A stretch of 35,695 nt of DNA. Origin: Pseudomonas maioricensis. Lineage in GTDB: Bacteria; Pseudomonadota; Gammaproteobacteria; Pseudomonadales; Pseudomonadaceae. The notes beneath the pieces are model-generated. The model saw only the letters and a list, made by a program, of their open reading frames with translations, searched no databases and had not been told where the DNA came from. Positions 19,675-28,336 of the stretch are shown here, in pieces (the stretch's first letter is position 1; each line of letters opens with the position of its first letter). A program made the position numbers and the translations under genes. The DNA lies in assembly GCF_022790535.1 (NCBI RefSeq), contig NZ_LOHG01000024.1, forward strand, positions 1 through 35,695. Direction: 5' to 3'.

Positions 19675-21171
19675 TTACGCCGCGTCGGAATACTGCAAAC
19701 GGAACTGATACAGCAGCGCAAACACTCGCAACTGATTAACCAGATCCGGCGGGAACAGCACGTTGAGGCGGTTCGGGTTCGCCGCATCGCGCTCAACAAT
19801 CAAGTTCGCTTTGAACAACTCGATGTTCTCGACGATGCCGGCACGCTCAAGCTCTCGATAAGCCGCAACCAGTTCGCCACGGATCACCAGCGGCGTGACG
19901 ATGGCCTGCCCCGGGCCGAAGCTGGTGCCGTCATTGGCCAGCTTGTGGCGGCCGTACTTGCTGGTAATGCGCGATTGCAGAAAACGCAGCACATAGGCCG
20001 ACTGGTGCAGCGGCTCGCTGTCCATGTACGAGTTATCCGGCTGGTCGTACGCATTACGCTGGTACGTGGTTACAGCCCGCGAAATGCGTACTGCACTGCC
20101 CGAATACTTAAACGTGGCAATACCGCTGCCCAGCAGCGACTGTTCTTCATCCAGCAAGAAACGATCACTCGACGGCGCCGGATCAATACCGGCCATTTCG
20201 CCGCTTTGGGTAGGCCGCGCCGGGTCGGCACTGATGAATACCGCCGTGCGCGCGGCGAACTGCGCGGCCACCTCCCATACCGGCTGGGGAATGCTCGACT
20301 CCATACCGCCGATAGAAATGTGTGGATCGTTACGCAAACGACCCGCAGCCACCAACTGGCCCAAGGTGCCGCGCTTGGCGCTGTAGACATGGCCATAAAT
20401 CTGCTTGGCCCACGACCAGCGGCCGGCGCTGTCATTCATCACGTCGCGCCAGTCGTCCAGCGTCGAAGCGTCGGTCCACGGCTGGGTGATGAACTCGAAA
20501 GGCTCATCGCCCAGGGCGGCCAATGCCACAGCCATGTCCGGCGTACCCACACCGCCGGACATCGAGGCCAGCGCCACCGACAGGCCGTTTGGCGTCACCT
20601 CGCCATTGACACGACCCAAGCGATTGATCGACAGCGAAATGTCGTTGCCCAGCTCACCCTTGAACTTGCAGGTCAGCGCGATAACACCCTCGGTTGCCAC
20701 CGCCTTAACCGGCAGATCCAGACTTTCATTGATGGCCGCAGCCAGAACGGCCGCCGCCGCCGTAGCGCTGGCCAGCTCCGGAACAATGGCTCGCACCCGC
20801 TTGCCAGCAACGTACAGGTTCAACAAACCCGCCTGTGTGGCCGTGCCCGTTACTGTAACGGTTCCTTTGGCCGCGGTGCCGGCGGCAACCTTGAGCGGCA
20901 GACACCAGACCTCACCCGCGATATCAATATCACGGTGCATCTTGTGCATGGCGGCCAGCATCGAGCCTGACCCGCCGATGGCGACAGCCTGAGTGGTACG
21001 CGACACCAGCACCAGGCGGCCGATGTCTTCATCGGTCGCGTCGTCGTTGACCTGCCCCACGATCAGCCGGCGCAGCGTCGACGTAGCCGTGTTGGCCATG
21101 GAGTTATCCATTTCCGCATAAAACAGCGGCACACGGATATCCGAAGGGATATTGCTAAAACTTACGCTCAT
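19675..21171 (-). CDS. Contractile tail sheath protein, Mu gpL-like (498 aa)
   Basis: The start MSVSFSNIPSDIRVPLFYAEMDNSMAN matches Mu gpL-type sheath proteins, and the internal region SRAVTTYQRNAYDQPDNSYMDSEPLHQSAYVLRFLQSRI followed by TPLVIRGELVAAYRELERAGIVEN is the conserved sheath C-terminal domain. It shows that this phage is a myovirus with a contractile tail. It overlaps the small DUF2635-like gene by 4 bp. Full length for the family. Confidence 0.95.
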   Translation of the reverse strand: MSVSFSNIPSDIRVPLFYAEMDNSMANTATSTLRRLIVGQVNDDATDEDIGRLVLVSRTTQAVAIGGSGSMLAAMHKMHRDIDIAGEVWCLPLKVAAGTAAKGTVTVTGTATQAGLLNLYVAGKRVRAIVPELASATAAAAVLAAAINESLDLPVKAVATEGVIALTCKFKGELGNDISLSINRLGRVNGEVTPNGLSVALASMSGGVGTPDMAVALAALGDEPFEFITQPWTDASTLDDWRDVMNDSAGRWSWAKQIYGHVYSAKRGTLGQLVAAGRLRNDPHISIGGMESSIPQPVWEVAAQFAARTAVFISADPARPTQSGEMAGIDPAPSSDRFLLDEEQSLLGSGIATFKYSGSAVRISRAVTTYQRNAYDQPDNSYMDSEPLHQSAYVLRFLQSRITSKYGRHKLANDGTSFGPGQAIVTPLVIRGELVAAYRELERAGIVENIELFKANLIVERDAANPNRLNVLFPPDLVNQLRVFALLYQFRLQYSDAA

Positions 21172-21377
21172 TGCTCACCCCCAGCTGTCACGGCCACTTC
21201 GGCTTTAACCGGCTTGGCTTTTGGCTTCTCCGCCTTGACCGCATCACCAGCGTCTAAGCGGCGCTGCCAGTAAACGGTGTGCGGCACGTCCGCGCCTTCA
21301 TCAGGCAGCAAGGCGCCGCCCTGGGCGGGGTCGGGACAGGCCCGACCGGCGACCGGCTTCAAATAGAGTCGTTTCAC
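21168..21377 (-). CDS. Small DUF2635-like phage protein (69 aa)
   Basis: MKRLYLKPVAGRACPDPAQGGALLPDEGADVPHTVYWQRRLDAGDAV is the DUF2635 pattern (an L-x-P-x-x-G-x-x-V/C-P-D-P start followed by a YW-x-RRL-x-x-GD turn). These small proteins sit directly before the sheath gene in Mu-like phages; function unknown. A Lys/Ala-rich tail follows. It overlaps both neighbours by 4 bp, showing coupled translation. Confidence 0.85.
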   Translation of the reverse strand: MKRLYLKPVAGRACPDPAQGGALLPDEGADVPHTVYWQRRLDAGDAVKAEKPKAKPVKAEVAVTAGGEQ

Positions 21378-21988
21378 GGTTGCAGATCCTCGCGGGTTTT
21401 AATCTCGATACGGCCGTCAGGGCCGGTTTCGGATAGGTTGTGGTCGACCATCGGGTCGATAAAATCGACGTCCATATCAATCCCTTCCAGCGGCGCGATG
21501 CCATCCAGCACCTGTTCCTGCCAAGTCTCAGCAGGCGCCGGCTCCTGTCCCGGCAAAGGGTCGTTACGGCCCAATTGAAATTCGGTGTAGAAGCGGAAGC
21601 GGTAGACCGCCTTTGAACGGTTGATCAGCATCAAATCGCTGCTGTCGTATTGCAGTGGGTCGCCATCGTCGCCGGGTTCAAAGCCCACCAGCGCCCGCCA
21701 CAGCTCGGCGCGCAGGTCGTGCAGCACATCAGCCGCGGCCTGACCTCGCTCGTCTGCGTTGTCCACCTCGACACACACATCGAAGGTGTCACGCACCACC
21801 TGCCGAATTGCGTTTTGTGCGTCCGAGGGGTCCGCGTCATCCCCGAGCACGACGACATAGGCCGCCGGCAGTTGCGCCTTTGACACGTCCTTGGTCGGGT
21901 CCCAGTCCAGGCCGCCGAAGATCCGGCGCCCAAATGACGGGCAGTGCGCACGCATCTGCCGAATAGTCGGAGTCAATCGCATGGTCAA
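21374..21988 (-). CDS. Tail terminator-like protein, Mu gp37-like (204 aa)
   Basis: The sequence begins MTMRLTPTIRQMRAHCP and has GRRIFGGLDWDPTKDVSKAQLPAAYVVVLGDDA, then DTFDVCVEVDNADERGQAAADVLHDLRAELWRALVGFEP, the pattern of phage gp37/tail terminator proteins (minor tail protein U-like role). It caps the tail at the neck and sets sheath length. The C-terminal 50 residues are acidic. It follows an intragenic-type terminator hairpin at 22000. Confidence 0.8.
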   Translation of the reverse strand: MTMRLTPTIRQMRAHCPSFGRRIFGGLDWDPTKDVSKAQLPAAYVVVLGDDADPSDAQNAIRQVVRDTFDVCVEVDNADERGQAAADVLHDLRAELWRALVGFEPGDDGDPLQYDSSDLMLINRSKAVYRFRFYTEFQLGRNDPLPGQEPAPAETWQEQVLDGIAPLEGIDMDVDFIDPMVDHNLSETGPDGRIEIKTREDLQP

Positions 21989-21999
21989 TTTCCAGGCAT

Positions 22000-22022
22000 A
22001 AAAAAAGCCCCTAAGGCGGGGC
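22000..22022 (-). terminator. Hairpin terminator between neck and tail genes
   Basis: On the minus strand GCCCC and GGGGC pair around 6 nt and are followed by seven T. It separates the head-neck genes from the tail genes. Confidence 0.75.
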
Positions 22023-22039
22023 CAGTGGATGAATAACGG

Positions 22040-22561
22040 CTATTGCAAGGCATCCGCGAAAGTCTGCCGAAGCTCCTTTTGCACCTCTGAATTGGAATCT
22101 TCCAATGCGTCCGTCATGTAGTTTTTACGCGGCGCAATACGCCAGCCTCCGGCCTTTCGTGCCGATATCAAATCAGCCCGAGCGCCCCGCGCGCGGCGAT
22201 TGCTTTTTCCGTTTCCGGCGCCGGGCGCCAAGGCTTTAACCTTGCTGCCCTCTTTCACACCGTAATGCAGGAACGCCGGATAGAAAGCCGACATGGCACC
22301 GGTTTTACTCGGCGCCACCTTGACCATGAAACCCGAGCGGGAAACCTTGAAGTTGATCGAGTTCAGCAGCTCGGCAGTGCGGTTTACCGGATAGCCAGCC
22401 TGACCGCGCGACAGCGCCACGTTCATCTGCGCCTTTTGCATCACCAGCTTGCCGACCCGGCGCATGCCGGCGCGGATCTTGCGTTTATCGAAGGCTTCGC
22501 GCTCGAACTTGTCGAAGCCCTCGACGTGCAAATAACCCTCTACCGCTACCGAATTACTCAT
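22040..22561 (-). CDS. HK97 gp10-like neck protein (173 aa)
   Basis: MSNSVAVEGYLHVEGFDKFEREAFDKRKIRAGMRRVGKLVMQKAQ with YPVNRTAELLNSI is the HK97 gp10 pattern (basic helical start, R-x-G-x-L/V, then a fold shared by head-tail connectors). It joins head and tail. I placed the start at ATG 22561 rather than 22570 because GGGGTG lies 6 nt upstream. It overlaps the head-closure gene by 8 bp. Confidence 0.83.
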   Translation of the reverse strand: MSNSVAVEGYLHVEGFDKFEREAFDKRKIRAGMRRVGKLVMQKAQMNVALSRGQAGYPVNRTAELLNSINFKVSRSGFMVKVAPSKTGAMSAFYPAFLHYGVKEGSKVKALAPGAGNGKSNRRARGARADLISARKAGGWRIAPRKNYMTDALEDSNSEVQKELRQTFADALQ

Positions 22562-22940
22562 ACGGATCACCCCGCGGCATCGAACCCGCGCTTTCCGGGT
22601 TGCCGGTGATTTCCTCGACCTCTAACAACGTATCAATGCCGGCCTCGTTGACGTCACCCACTCGAACCACACGGAACAAGCGGGCACCGATCACCACCTC
22701 ATGGTGATCATCAATCCCAGCCAGCCGGGCAAAGATAAGACGATGGGTGATCTTGTCGCCGGTCTGAATACCACTGTTCACCAACAGCGTGCCCAGTGGC
22801 TCCAAGGACGCCCAACGCCTGCCGACCTCGACGTAATCCGACTGCAAGTCAGCATCGTTTGCAGGCTTGTCGTTACGCGTGCGCAGAATCACCCGCTTGT
22901 CACGGGCGCCCGCGCCAGGACTGATCACAAGGTCACCCAC
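22554..22940 (-). CDS. Head closure / head-tail joining protein (128 aa)
   Basis: The pattern DKRVILRTRNDKPANDADLQSDYVEVGRRWASLEPLGTL, then THRLIFARLAGIDDHHEVVIGARLFRVVRVGDVNE is that of SPP1 gp16/HK97 gp9-like head closure proteins (Phage_H_T_join), a beta-barrel that plugs the portal vertex before tail attachment. It overlaps the gp6-like gene by 16 bp and the gp10-like gene by 8 bp. Confidence 0.88.
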   Translation of the reverse strand: MGDLVISPGAGARDKRVILRTRNDKPANDADLQSDYVEVGRRWASLEPLGTLLVNSGIQTGDKITHRLIFARLAGIDDHHEVVIGARLFRVVRVGDVNEAGIDTLLEVEEITGNPESAGSMPRGDPYE

Positions 22941-23314
22941 AGGTAAGGCCCAGTCAGAGCCGAGAAGGCCAGCGGCACCTCCTTAACCCCCGAGTTCATG
23001 GCATCGGTCACGGCCTCACGATTACGCCGCCAGTGCGCCACCATCAGCAGCATGGCCAAGCGCAGATCCTCGCCCACCGCCACGGCGTTTTCAGGCGCGT
23101 CAGGCGGCAGAAAGGAATTCAAATAATCAGGGTCGTCGAGCTGGGCCTCTGTCGCATCCTCAGGCGGCGTAACCTCATACAGCTTGCGGCCGGTCACGTT
23201 TGCCACCAAGCGCCAAGCTGCGCGCCCATAACCGCGCAGCAGGCGATCTTCCTCGGTCTGGTCCAGCTCGACCCGGCAATGCTCTTTGATCTCTTGCAGT
23301 GTGAGCATCAGCAT
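22925..23314 (-). CDS. Head-tail adaptor, HK97 gp6-like (129 aa)
   Basis: MLMLTLQEIKEHCRVELDQTEEDRLLRGYGRAAWRLVANVTGR with LAMLLMVAHWRRNREAV and PLAFSALTGPYLW is the typical gp6/gp15-like adaptor: an L-x-E-x-K-x-H-x-R start, helix bundle and the W-x-x-R-E motif. It forms the ring under the portal. ATG 23314 or the next ATG 23308 could be used. It follows the capsid gene by about 30 bp. Confidence 0.88.
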   Translation of the reverse strand: MLMLTLQEIKEHCRVELDQTEEDRLLRGYGRAAWRLVANVTGRKLYEVTPPEDATEAQLDDPDYLNSFLPPDAPENAVAVGEDLRLAMLLMVAHWRRNREAVTDAMNSGVKEVPLAFSALTGPYLWVTL

Positions 23315-23344
23315 ACGGGGCCGCTTGCACGACCCCCCTCCGAC

Positions 23345-24583
23345 TTAGGCCGCAGCACCTTTACCCGCCAGGGCTTTGATGGCGGCAGTGTCCTGCAGGA
23401 CGATGCCGAAGCGCAGAAATGCCAGGAAGCCCACTTGACCGTATTCCGCGTAACGCTCAACCAGACGTTTCAGCGTCAGGCTACGCACGGCGCGCAGGAT
23501 CAATTCGTTGAAGTCGCCGGCGTACATAAACTTTTTACCGGCCGCGATATCAGCAATCGCCTGATCAATGACGTACTGATATTTGAGGATGGTTGCCGGA
23601 CGGTCGGAATCGATACCCGGCAGCCACAACGGACGGTTGTTGCCGTCCACCATTTCTTCCATCGCTTGGCAGGTCTTGTCATTGAACGCCAGACGGAATT
23701 TAGGCGCCGCGCGATACGCCGGGTCGACCGAGTGAATCAGGCTGTTGACTTCCTGCCAGGTGAATTTAGTCGCGCTTGAAGTCGACGCGCCAACACTCAC
23801 CGCGGCTTCAAGGCCTTTTGGCTGGGCCGGTGCATCGGCCGTCTCGGCAGCGCCGGTGCCCTGGACGATCAGGCGGTTACGGGTACGCCCGCAACGCTTG
23901 CTGATGCGACCGGTCAGGAACGCTTCCATGTCGATACCCGAATCCTGCAAAAGCTGCTCGGAAACGCGGATAATCTTCGAACTGATGGTGTAGGAACCCA
24001 GCGTGCCCATACCAAACTCGACATCCTTATCGGTGGCTTGCTTGTTCTCCCCGATCAATTCGCCTTCTTCTTCGCCGCCGTTGCTCACAGCCCAGGCAAT
24101 CGGTGCGCCGTTGTCAGTGTTGAGCAGTTGGCACACGGCTGCGATACCGCCGTAAGTGCTCAACGCCTCGATCACCCGAGCTTGCAGGGTGGTCGGCACA
24201 GTGAAGCCGCCGGCTTCGTTGGGGTTGGTGCCTTGGGCGCGCATGGAAAACACCATAGAGCGCTGCTCAGCCGTCAGACCCTCGGTGCCATTGCGCAAGA
24301 ACGCGTCAAAGGCCGAACGCTGCTCAGCGTCCGCACCAGTGATATCACCGAGTGGGGTTTGCTGGCCGGGGTTACGGGCGCGCTCTTCGATAAAGGCCTG
24401 ATCGTTTTCGCGCAATTCTTCTTCACGCTCAACCTTGCCTTTCAGGTCGGCCAGCTCGGTGCGCATGGCTTCCCATTTGGCGCGCGTTTCACCGGTCCAC
24501 GCCTCATCACCAGTGCTTTCGTGCAGGCTGCGCATTTCCGCCGATTTGGTGGCGTACAGCGCTTTCAGTTCTTTCAAAGTCAT
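23345..24583 (-). CDS. HK97-fold major capsid protein (412 aa)
   Basis: The first 100 residues are the charged coiled-coil delta/scaffold domain (LYATKSAEMRSLHESTGDEAW, then AKWEAMRTELADLKGKVEREEELREN), removed by the adjacent protease in HK97-like phages. The mature fold begins near residue 105-125 with NPNEAGGFTVPTTLQARVIEAL. Conserved later parts include QLLQDSGIDMEAFLTGRISKRCGRTRNRLIVQGTG and the C-terminal YAEYGQVGFLAFLRFGIVLQDTAAIKALAG. It forms the icosahedral shell. Confidence 0.95.
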   Translation of the reverse strand: MTLKELKALYATKSAEMRSLHESTGDEAWTGETRAKWEAMRTELADLKGKVEREEELRENDQAFIEERARNPGQQTPLGDITGADAEQRSAFDAFLRNGTEGLTAEQRSMVFSMRAQGTNPNEAGGFTVPTTLQARVIEALSTYGGIAAVCQLLNTDNGAPIAWAVSNGGEEEGELIGENKQATDKDVEFGMGTLGSYTISSKIIRVSEQLLQDSGIDMEAFLTGRISKRCGRTRNRLIVQGTGAAETADAPAQPKGLEAAVSVGASTSSATKFTWQEVNSLIHSVDPAYRAAPKFRLAFNDKTCQAMEEMVDGNNRPLWLPGIDSDRPATILKYQYVIDQAIADIAAGKKFMYAGDFNELILRAVRSLTLKRLVERYAEYGQVGFLAFLRFGIVLQDTAAIKALAGKGAAA

Positions 24584-24600
24584 AGCAGGTTCCCCAGGGG

Positions 24601-25218
24601 TTATAGATCCAACAGGTTGAGCAGGCGCTCGCGTGCGTCGCGGTCGAATTCGGCGCGAGCTTCAAGGCCTTCGTTTTGTGCCTGCTTCCAGGCGTCCAGC
24701 GAGCGCTGTGCAGCGCTTGAATCGGGGTAGGCCGGAAAGGAAACCGGGCCGACGTCGCGCAACTCGGCGACCTTGTAGATGGTGCGAACGACTACGCCGT
24801 CTTCCTCGTGCCACGTGTCACCGCCCGGGGCCACGCGCATGGCAAAACTGCTGCCAGACATATCGCCGCGGGCAATCGGGGCCACCACCAGATCACGGAT
24901 GGTCAGGGTGTCCGGCGTGTCGATTTCATAGGCCAGACCACGCTCGTCGACCGTCAGGCGCAGCGTGCCGCTGGTGGTGCGGCCTAGCAGATAGTTGGGG
25001 TCATGGTTGAACAGCCCGCGGGTGTCTTGGGCCAATACGTCGTCAAAGGCGCCCGGGGCAATCAGCTCGACAAAGAAACCGCCCAGCAGGTCGCTACGCA
25101 CGTTGAACACCGCGGCATAACCGGCAATCTTCGGCGCGCCGGCCTGCCCGTCAGGAAGCTGGACAGCACGAAGCTCGCACTGCTGCGCGGGCAGCATGCG
25201 TTTTTCAATTTCACTCAT
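24601..25218 (-). CDS. Prohead protease, HK97 S78 family (205 aa)
   Basis: The S78 pattern is clear: IAGYAAVFNVRSDLLGGFFVELIAPGAFDD, FNHDPNYLLGRTTSGTLRL with His72, and GDMSGSSFAMR with the catalytic Ser at 123/124. The D-V-G-P-V-S-F-P-A-Y-P motif near the C-terminus is also conserved. It cleaves the capsid N-terminal scaffold during maturation. It lies between portal and capsid genes, as in HK97. Confidence 0.95.
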   Translation of the reverse strand: MSEIEKRMLPAQQCELRAVQLPDGQAGAPKIAGYAAVFNVRSDLLGGFFVELIAPGAFDDVLAQDTRGLFNHDPNYLLGRTTSGTLRLTVDERGLAYEIDTPDTLTIRDLVVAPIARGDMSGSSFAMRVAPGGDTWHEEDGVVVRTIYKVAELRDVGPVSFPAYPDSSAAQRSLDAWKQAQNEGLEARAEFDRDARERLLNLLDL

Positions 25219-25222
25219 GGGG

Positions 25223-26446
25223 TTATTCCTGTTGCGTTACGGGTAACGGCAAGCCGTCTGCACCGAGAAGTCGGGCATTGACGTTGATCAGCATCGAATC
25301 CAGACCAACGATGGGGTTCATGTCTTCAAACACCCGCACTTCGTTACGTGTCATCCAGCCATCCAGAATGGCGCGGCTGTAGAACTCGGCGCGCTCGGTC
25401 GGCGTGCCGCGTAACAACCCGGCCAAATTGAACTTGACGTAGTAGCCAGCCAGGCGCTCGGCGCGGGTGAAAACCTTGCGGTTAATCTCCTGCTCCCAGT
25501 TCACGATCCACGGCATGATTGAATGCCTGACGAACTGGATGGCCTGCTCGCTGATGTTGGAAAAGGTGGCCTTCTCCAGATCGTTGATCATGTGCGCCGG
25601 CACGTTGAACATGCCGGCGATTTCGCTTCGGGTCAGCTTGCGCGTCTCCAGAAACTGGGCATCCTCCGGCGCAATGGTCAGCGCCTTGTAATCCAGTTCA
25701 GCCGGCAACAGCAGGGTCTTGTTTTCCGACTGGCTAAGCTTGTTAACAGCGCCCAGCCAAACCTTTTTAAGACGCTCCCAGCCATCGGCCTTAACGTCAC
25801 CTTTCAGCGAAACAATGCCGGTAGGCCGTCCGCCACCCTCGAAAAACTCTTTGCCGTAACGTACCGCGGCCAGACCCAAGCCGATGGTTTCGGCGTTCTG
25901 CCGAATCGGGCTGATGCCCACCTTGCCGTTGGACCCGATGGCCCGTACATGCACCATGTCTTCAGGCGCCACGGCCAGAGGCTGGTTGTCATCATCCAGG
26001 GTGCCGTAAATCCAGCGGCCACCGTTGCGCAACAGTTGCGTGTGTTGCGGCATGCACAACTCAATACCTTGCAACTCGCCACGACGGCCCCGCACCAGTC
26101 GGCTGAAGCCATTACCCCAGCCAAGCGTGTGGGCCTGCTTGGTTTCCCGCCACTTGTACGACGTTTGCCACATGTTCGGCTCGTCGTGCAGCAGGTAGTG
26201 CGCCGGGTGGTCGGTACCGGGAACAATCGTTCCATTCACCTTGCGCAGTACGTTGATGGGCAACTGGGCCAAGGTGCTCGACAGCACGTAGATACACGCA
26301 TACACCGCGGTCAGTTTTTGCGCCGTCTCGGGACTGACATGGATACCGTTACCACTGGAAAGCAACTCGCCCAGTTCCTGACTGCTCAGCGATACTGCTG
26401 GGTTTTCCAGGCTGCTGCGCCGCTCATGGCGGCCGGAAAAGATCAC
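25223..26446 (-). CDS. Portal protein, HK97 family (407 aa)
   Basis: Portal motifs include LTAVYACIYVLSSTLAQLPINVLRK, then HTLGWGNGFSRLVRGRRGEL, VRYGKEFFEGGGRPTGIVSL and ARLLGADGLPLP at the end. It forms the dodecameric DNA channel. The open frame runs up to 26548, but that extension is a Trp/Cys/Gly-rich shadow of the small membrane gene. I chose GTG 26446, which overlaps the TGA of that gene (GTGA) and gives the normal family length. The 3' end carries one copy of the 12-bp palindrome (25236-25247). Confidence 0.93.
   Translation of the reverse strand: MIFSGRHERRSSLENPAVSLSSQELGELLSSGNGIHVSPETAQKLTAVYACIYVLSSTLAQLPINVLRKVNGTIVPGTDHPAHYLLHDEPNMWQTSYKWRETKQAHTLGWGNGFSRLVRGRRGELQGIELCMPQHTQLLRNGGRWIYGTLDDDNQPLAVAPEDMVHVRAIGSNGKVGISPIRQNAETIGLGLAAVRYGKEFFEGGGRPTGIVSLKGDVKADGWERLKKVWLGAVNKLSQSENKTLLLPAELDYKALTIAPEDAQFLETRKLTRSEIAGMFNVPAHMINDLEKATFSNISEQAIQFVRHSIMPWIVNWEQEINRKVFTRAERLAGYYVKFNLAGLLRGTPTERAEFYSRAILDGWMTRNEVRVFEDMNPIVGLDSMLINVNARLLGADGLPLPVTQQE
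25236..25247. repeat. 12-bp palindrome GTTACGGGTAAC
   Basis: Identical to the copy at 4360-4371; here it encodes the last codons of the portal protein. Confidence 0.6.
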
Positions 26447-26589
26447 CCGCGCCCCAGCACGAACGCGCCAGCCATCAGCCCCACACCCGCAACCGACAGA
26501 GCCACACCAGTGCCAAACAGCACGTACAGCCCACCAATCGACAGGCAATAGCCAGCCGCCCCAATCAAATCGGGAATCAAATTTTTCAT
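26443..26589 (-). CDS. Small membrane protein between TerL and portal (48 aa)
   Basis: This short ORF was found by reading the strand: it starts MKNLIPDLIG, and most of the rest is hydrophobic (CLSIGGLYVLFGTGVALSV and VGLMAGAFVL), enough for one or two membrane spans. It ends in LGRG and its TGA overlaps the portal GTG. ATG 26589 lies 4 bp after the TerL stop. Small membrane proteins at this place are common in HK97-like head modules; the function is unknown. Confidence 0.7.
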   Translation of the reverse strand: MKNLIPDLIGAAGYCLSIGGLYVLFGTGVALSVAGVGLMAGAFVLGRG

Positions 26590-26593
26590 AAGG

Positions 26594-28327
26594 TCATATC
26601 GCCAGAATGTCGTCGTCGGTAAGGGTGTCGAGTAGGCTGCCCTCGACCTGATCGGCCAGCATTGCGCGACTCATGGCCATCAGCACGGCGACCATGCCGT
26701 CGATCTTGCGCAGATTGCCTTTGCCTTCGTCTTCTTTCATTGGGGTCAGACAGCCACGGTATTCCTTGGCGGTCACGTTACCGGCCATCCACGAAAGCAC
26801 GCCGTTGGCTGGGTGATTGAAGCGGCGCGACACCAGGGCCGCTTCCACTTCGCGCATAGGCATGTTCATCGTCTGGATGCCACCGCCGACCTCGACCACT
26901 TCGGCGCCGTCCGCTTGCAGTTGGTGGGCCAGTTGCGTGGCGCGCCACTTGTCGTAAGCGATTTCCTGAATGTCGAACATTTCGGCCAGATCCTTGATGT
27001 CATCACGCACCACATCAAAATCGGTTTCCTCGCCGTCCGTAGTCAGCAGCTCGCCAGTATTCACCCACGTTTCATAAGCTTCCTTGAACGTTACCGCGCG
27101 CTCTATCGCACCCTCAGGCAGATAGGAGCGGCAGAACACCGTCCACACATCGCGGCCGCGTTCGTCCTTATCCTTGAACACCAGGGCCACCGCGGTGATA
27201 TCCGACTTACTCGCCAAGTCGACACCGACCCAGCATTTGCGTCCTCGGAATTGCTCCAGGGTTAATGCCGGATTACCGCAAGCGCCCCAGTCCGACATGT
27301 TCAGCCACGCCGAGCGCGAACTCACCCACACATTCAAATGCTTGGTTTTGAATTTGTTTAGCTGTGACGGGTAACGCTTGGCGTTGGTCTGCATGCGCAA
27401 CAGGTATTCGTCACCGACCGACACCCCGAAATTCGGGTTGGCCTTGCGCAACACTTTAGGGTCTTGCCAGTCATCGCCGTCGTCGATGGTGTAGATGATG
27501 CCGAAAAGCTCTTCGTTCTCGATCCCACCTTCGCCCAATGCATGCAGCAGCATGTCTTTGACCTGGCTGCGCAGTACATAACAAGGGCCGGCCAAGTTGT
27601 AGCCGGCCGTGGTGATCACGAACATCAGCGGATGTTCACGGGCACCCATGCCGGTGATCATCGTGTCATACAGCGACGACGACGCATGTTCGTGATACTC
27701 GTCGACAATCGCACAGCTAGGCGAACTACCGTCGCCCGGGTCGCCAATCAGCGGCTCAAAGCGGCTACCATCATCCGGGAGCGACAGGTTCATGACCATC
27801 AGCTCAGCGCCGCATTCCTCGATCAGATCCGGCGTGTTCTTGAGCATCAGCCGCGCAGGCCTGAACACCTCCATGGCCTGATCTTCGGTCGTGGCACCGC
27901 AGTACACCTCGGCGCCAAACTCGCCATCCATGGTGAACATGAACAGCCCGAGGCCGGCCGCAATCACGCTCTTGCCGTTCTTGCGGGGAATCTCGCAATA
28001 GACCTCACGGAAGCGCCGCAACCCTGTGCGCTTGGACCGCCAACCGAAGATGCAGCAGAAGATAAACTTCTGCCACGGCTCCAGGGTGATCAACAACCGC
28101 TTACCAGCCCACTTGCCCTTGGTGTGCGGCAACAACTCAATGAAGTCGCAGATCCGCTCGGCCTCGGCCTTGTCAAACTTCCAGGCGTAGCCCTTCTTCT
28201 TGGACTTCTCCAAATCGCCCAGGTGACGCCGGCACGCCGCACGCACCCACTTACACGCCTCGATCTTGCCGGCCACCACGTCACGAGCGTACTTGTTCGC
28301 CGCGTTGACGTTGGGTGAACTGGCCAT
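26594..28327 (-). CDS. terL: Terminase large subunit (577 aa)
   Basis: The ATPase domain has the motor motif PRKNGKS (residues 114-120, Walker A) and CAIVDEYHEH near 210 (Walker B with catalytic Glu). The nuclease domain begins around WVGVDLASKSDITAVAL, with the metal-binding Asp, and DEVQ/DWQDPK-type regions follow. It pumps and cuts DNA at the portal. It is of the HK97/lambdoid Terminase_1 type, usually cos-cutting. It follows TerS by 9 bp and precedes the 48-aa membrane gene. Confidence 0.95.
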   Translation of the reverse strand: MASSPNVNAANKYARDVVAGKIEACKWVRAACRRHLGDLEKSKKKGYAWKFDKAEAERICDFIELLPHTKGKWAGKRLLITLEPWQKFIFCCIFGWRSKRTGLRRFREVYCEIPRKNGKSVIAAGLGLFMFTMDGEFGAEVYCGATTEDQAMEVFRPARLMLKNTPDLIEECGAELMVMNLSLPDDGSRFEPLIGDPGDGSSPSCAIVDEYHEHASSSLYDTMITGMGAREHPLMFVITTAGYNLAGPCYVLRSQVKDMLLHALGEGGIENEELFGIIYTIDDGDDWQDPKVLRKANPNFGVSVGDEYLLRMQTNAKRYPSQLNKFKTKHLNVWVSSRSAWLNMSDWGACGNPALTLEQFRGRKCWVGVDLASKSDITAVALVFKDKDERGRDVWTVFCRSYLPEGAIERAVTFKEAYETWVNTGELLTTDGEETDFDVVRDDIKDLAEMFDIQEIAYDKWRATQLAHQLQADGAEVVEVGGGIQTMNMPMREVEAALVSRRFNHPANGVLSWMAGNVTAKEYRGCLTPMKEDEGKGNLRKIDGMVAVLMAMSRAMLADQVEGSLLDTLTDDDILAI

Positions 28328-28336
28328 AGAGGGTGG

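Noticed and set aside
26447..26548. Upstream extension of the portal frame
   Set aside because: The extra 34 residues are Trp/Cys/Gly-rich and are the shadow of the 48-aa membrane gene; GTG 26446 fits family length.
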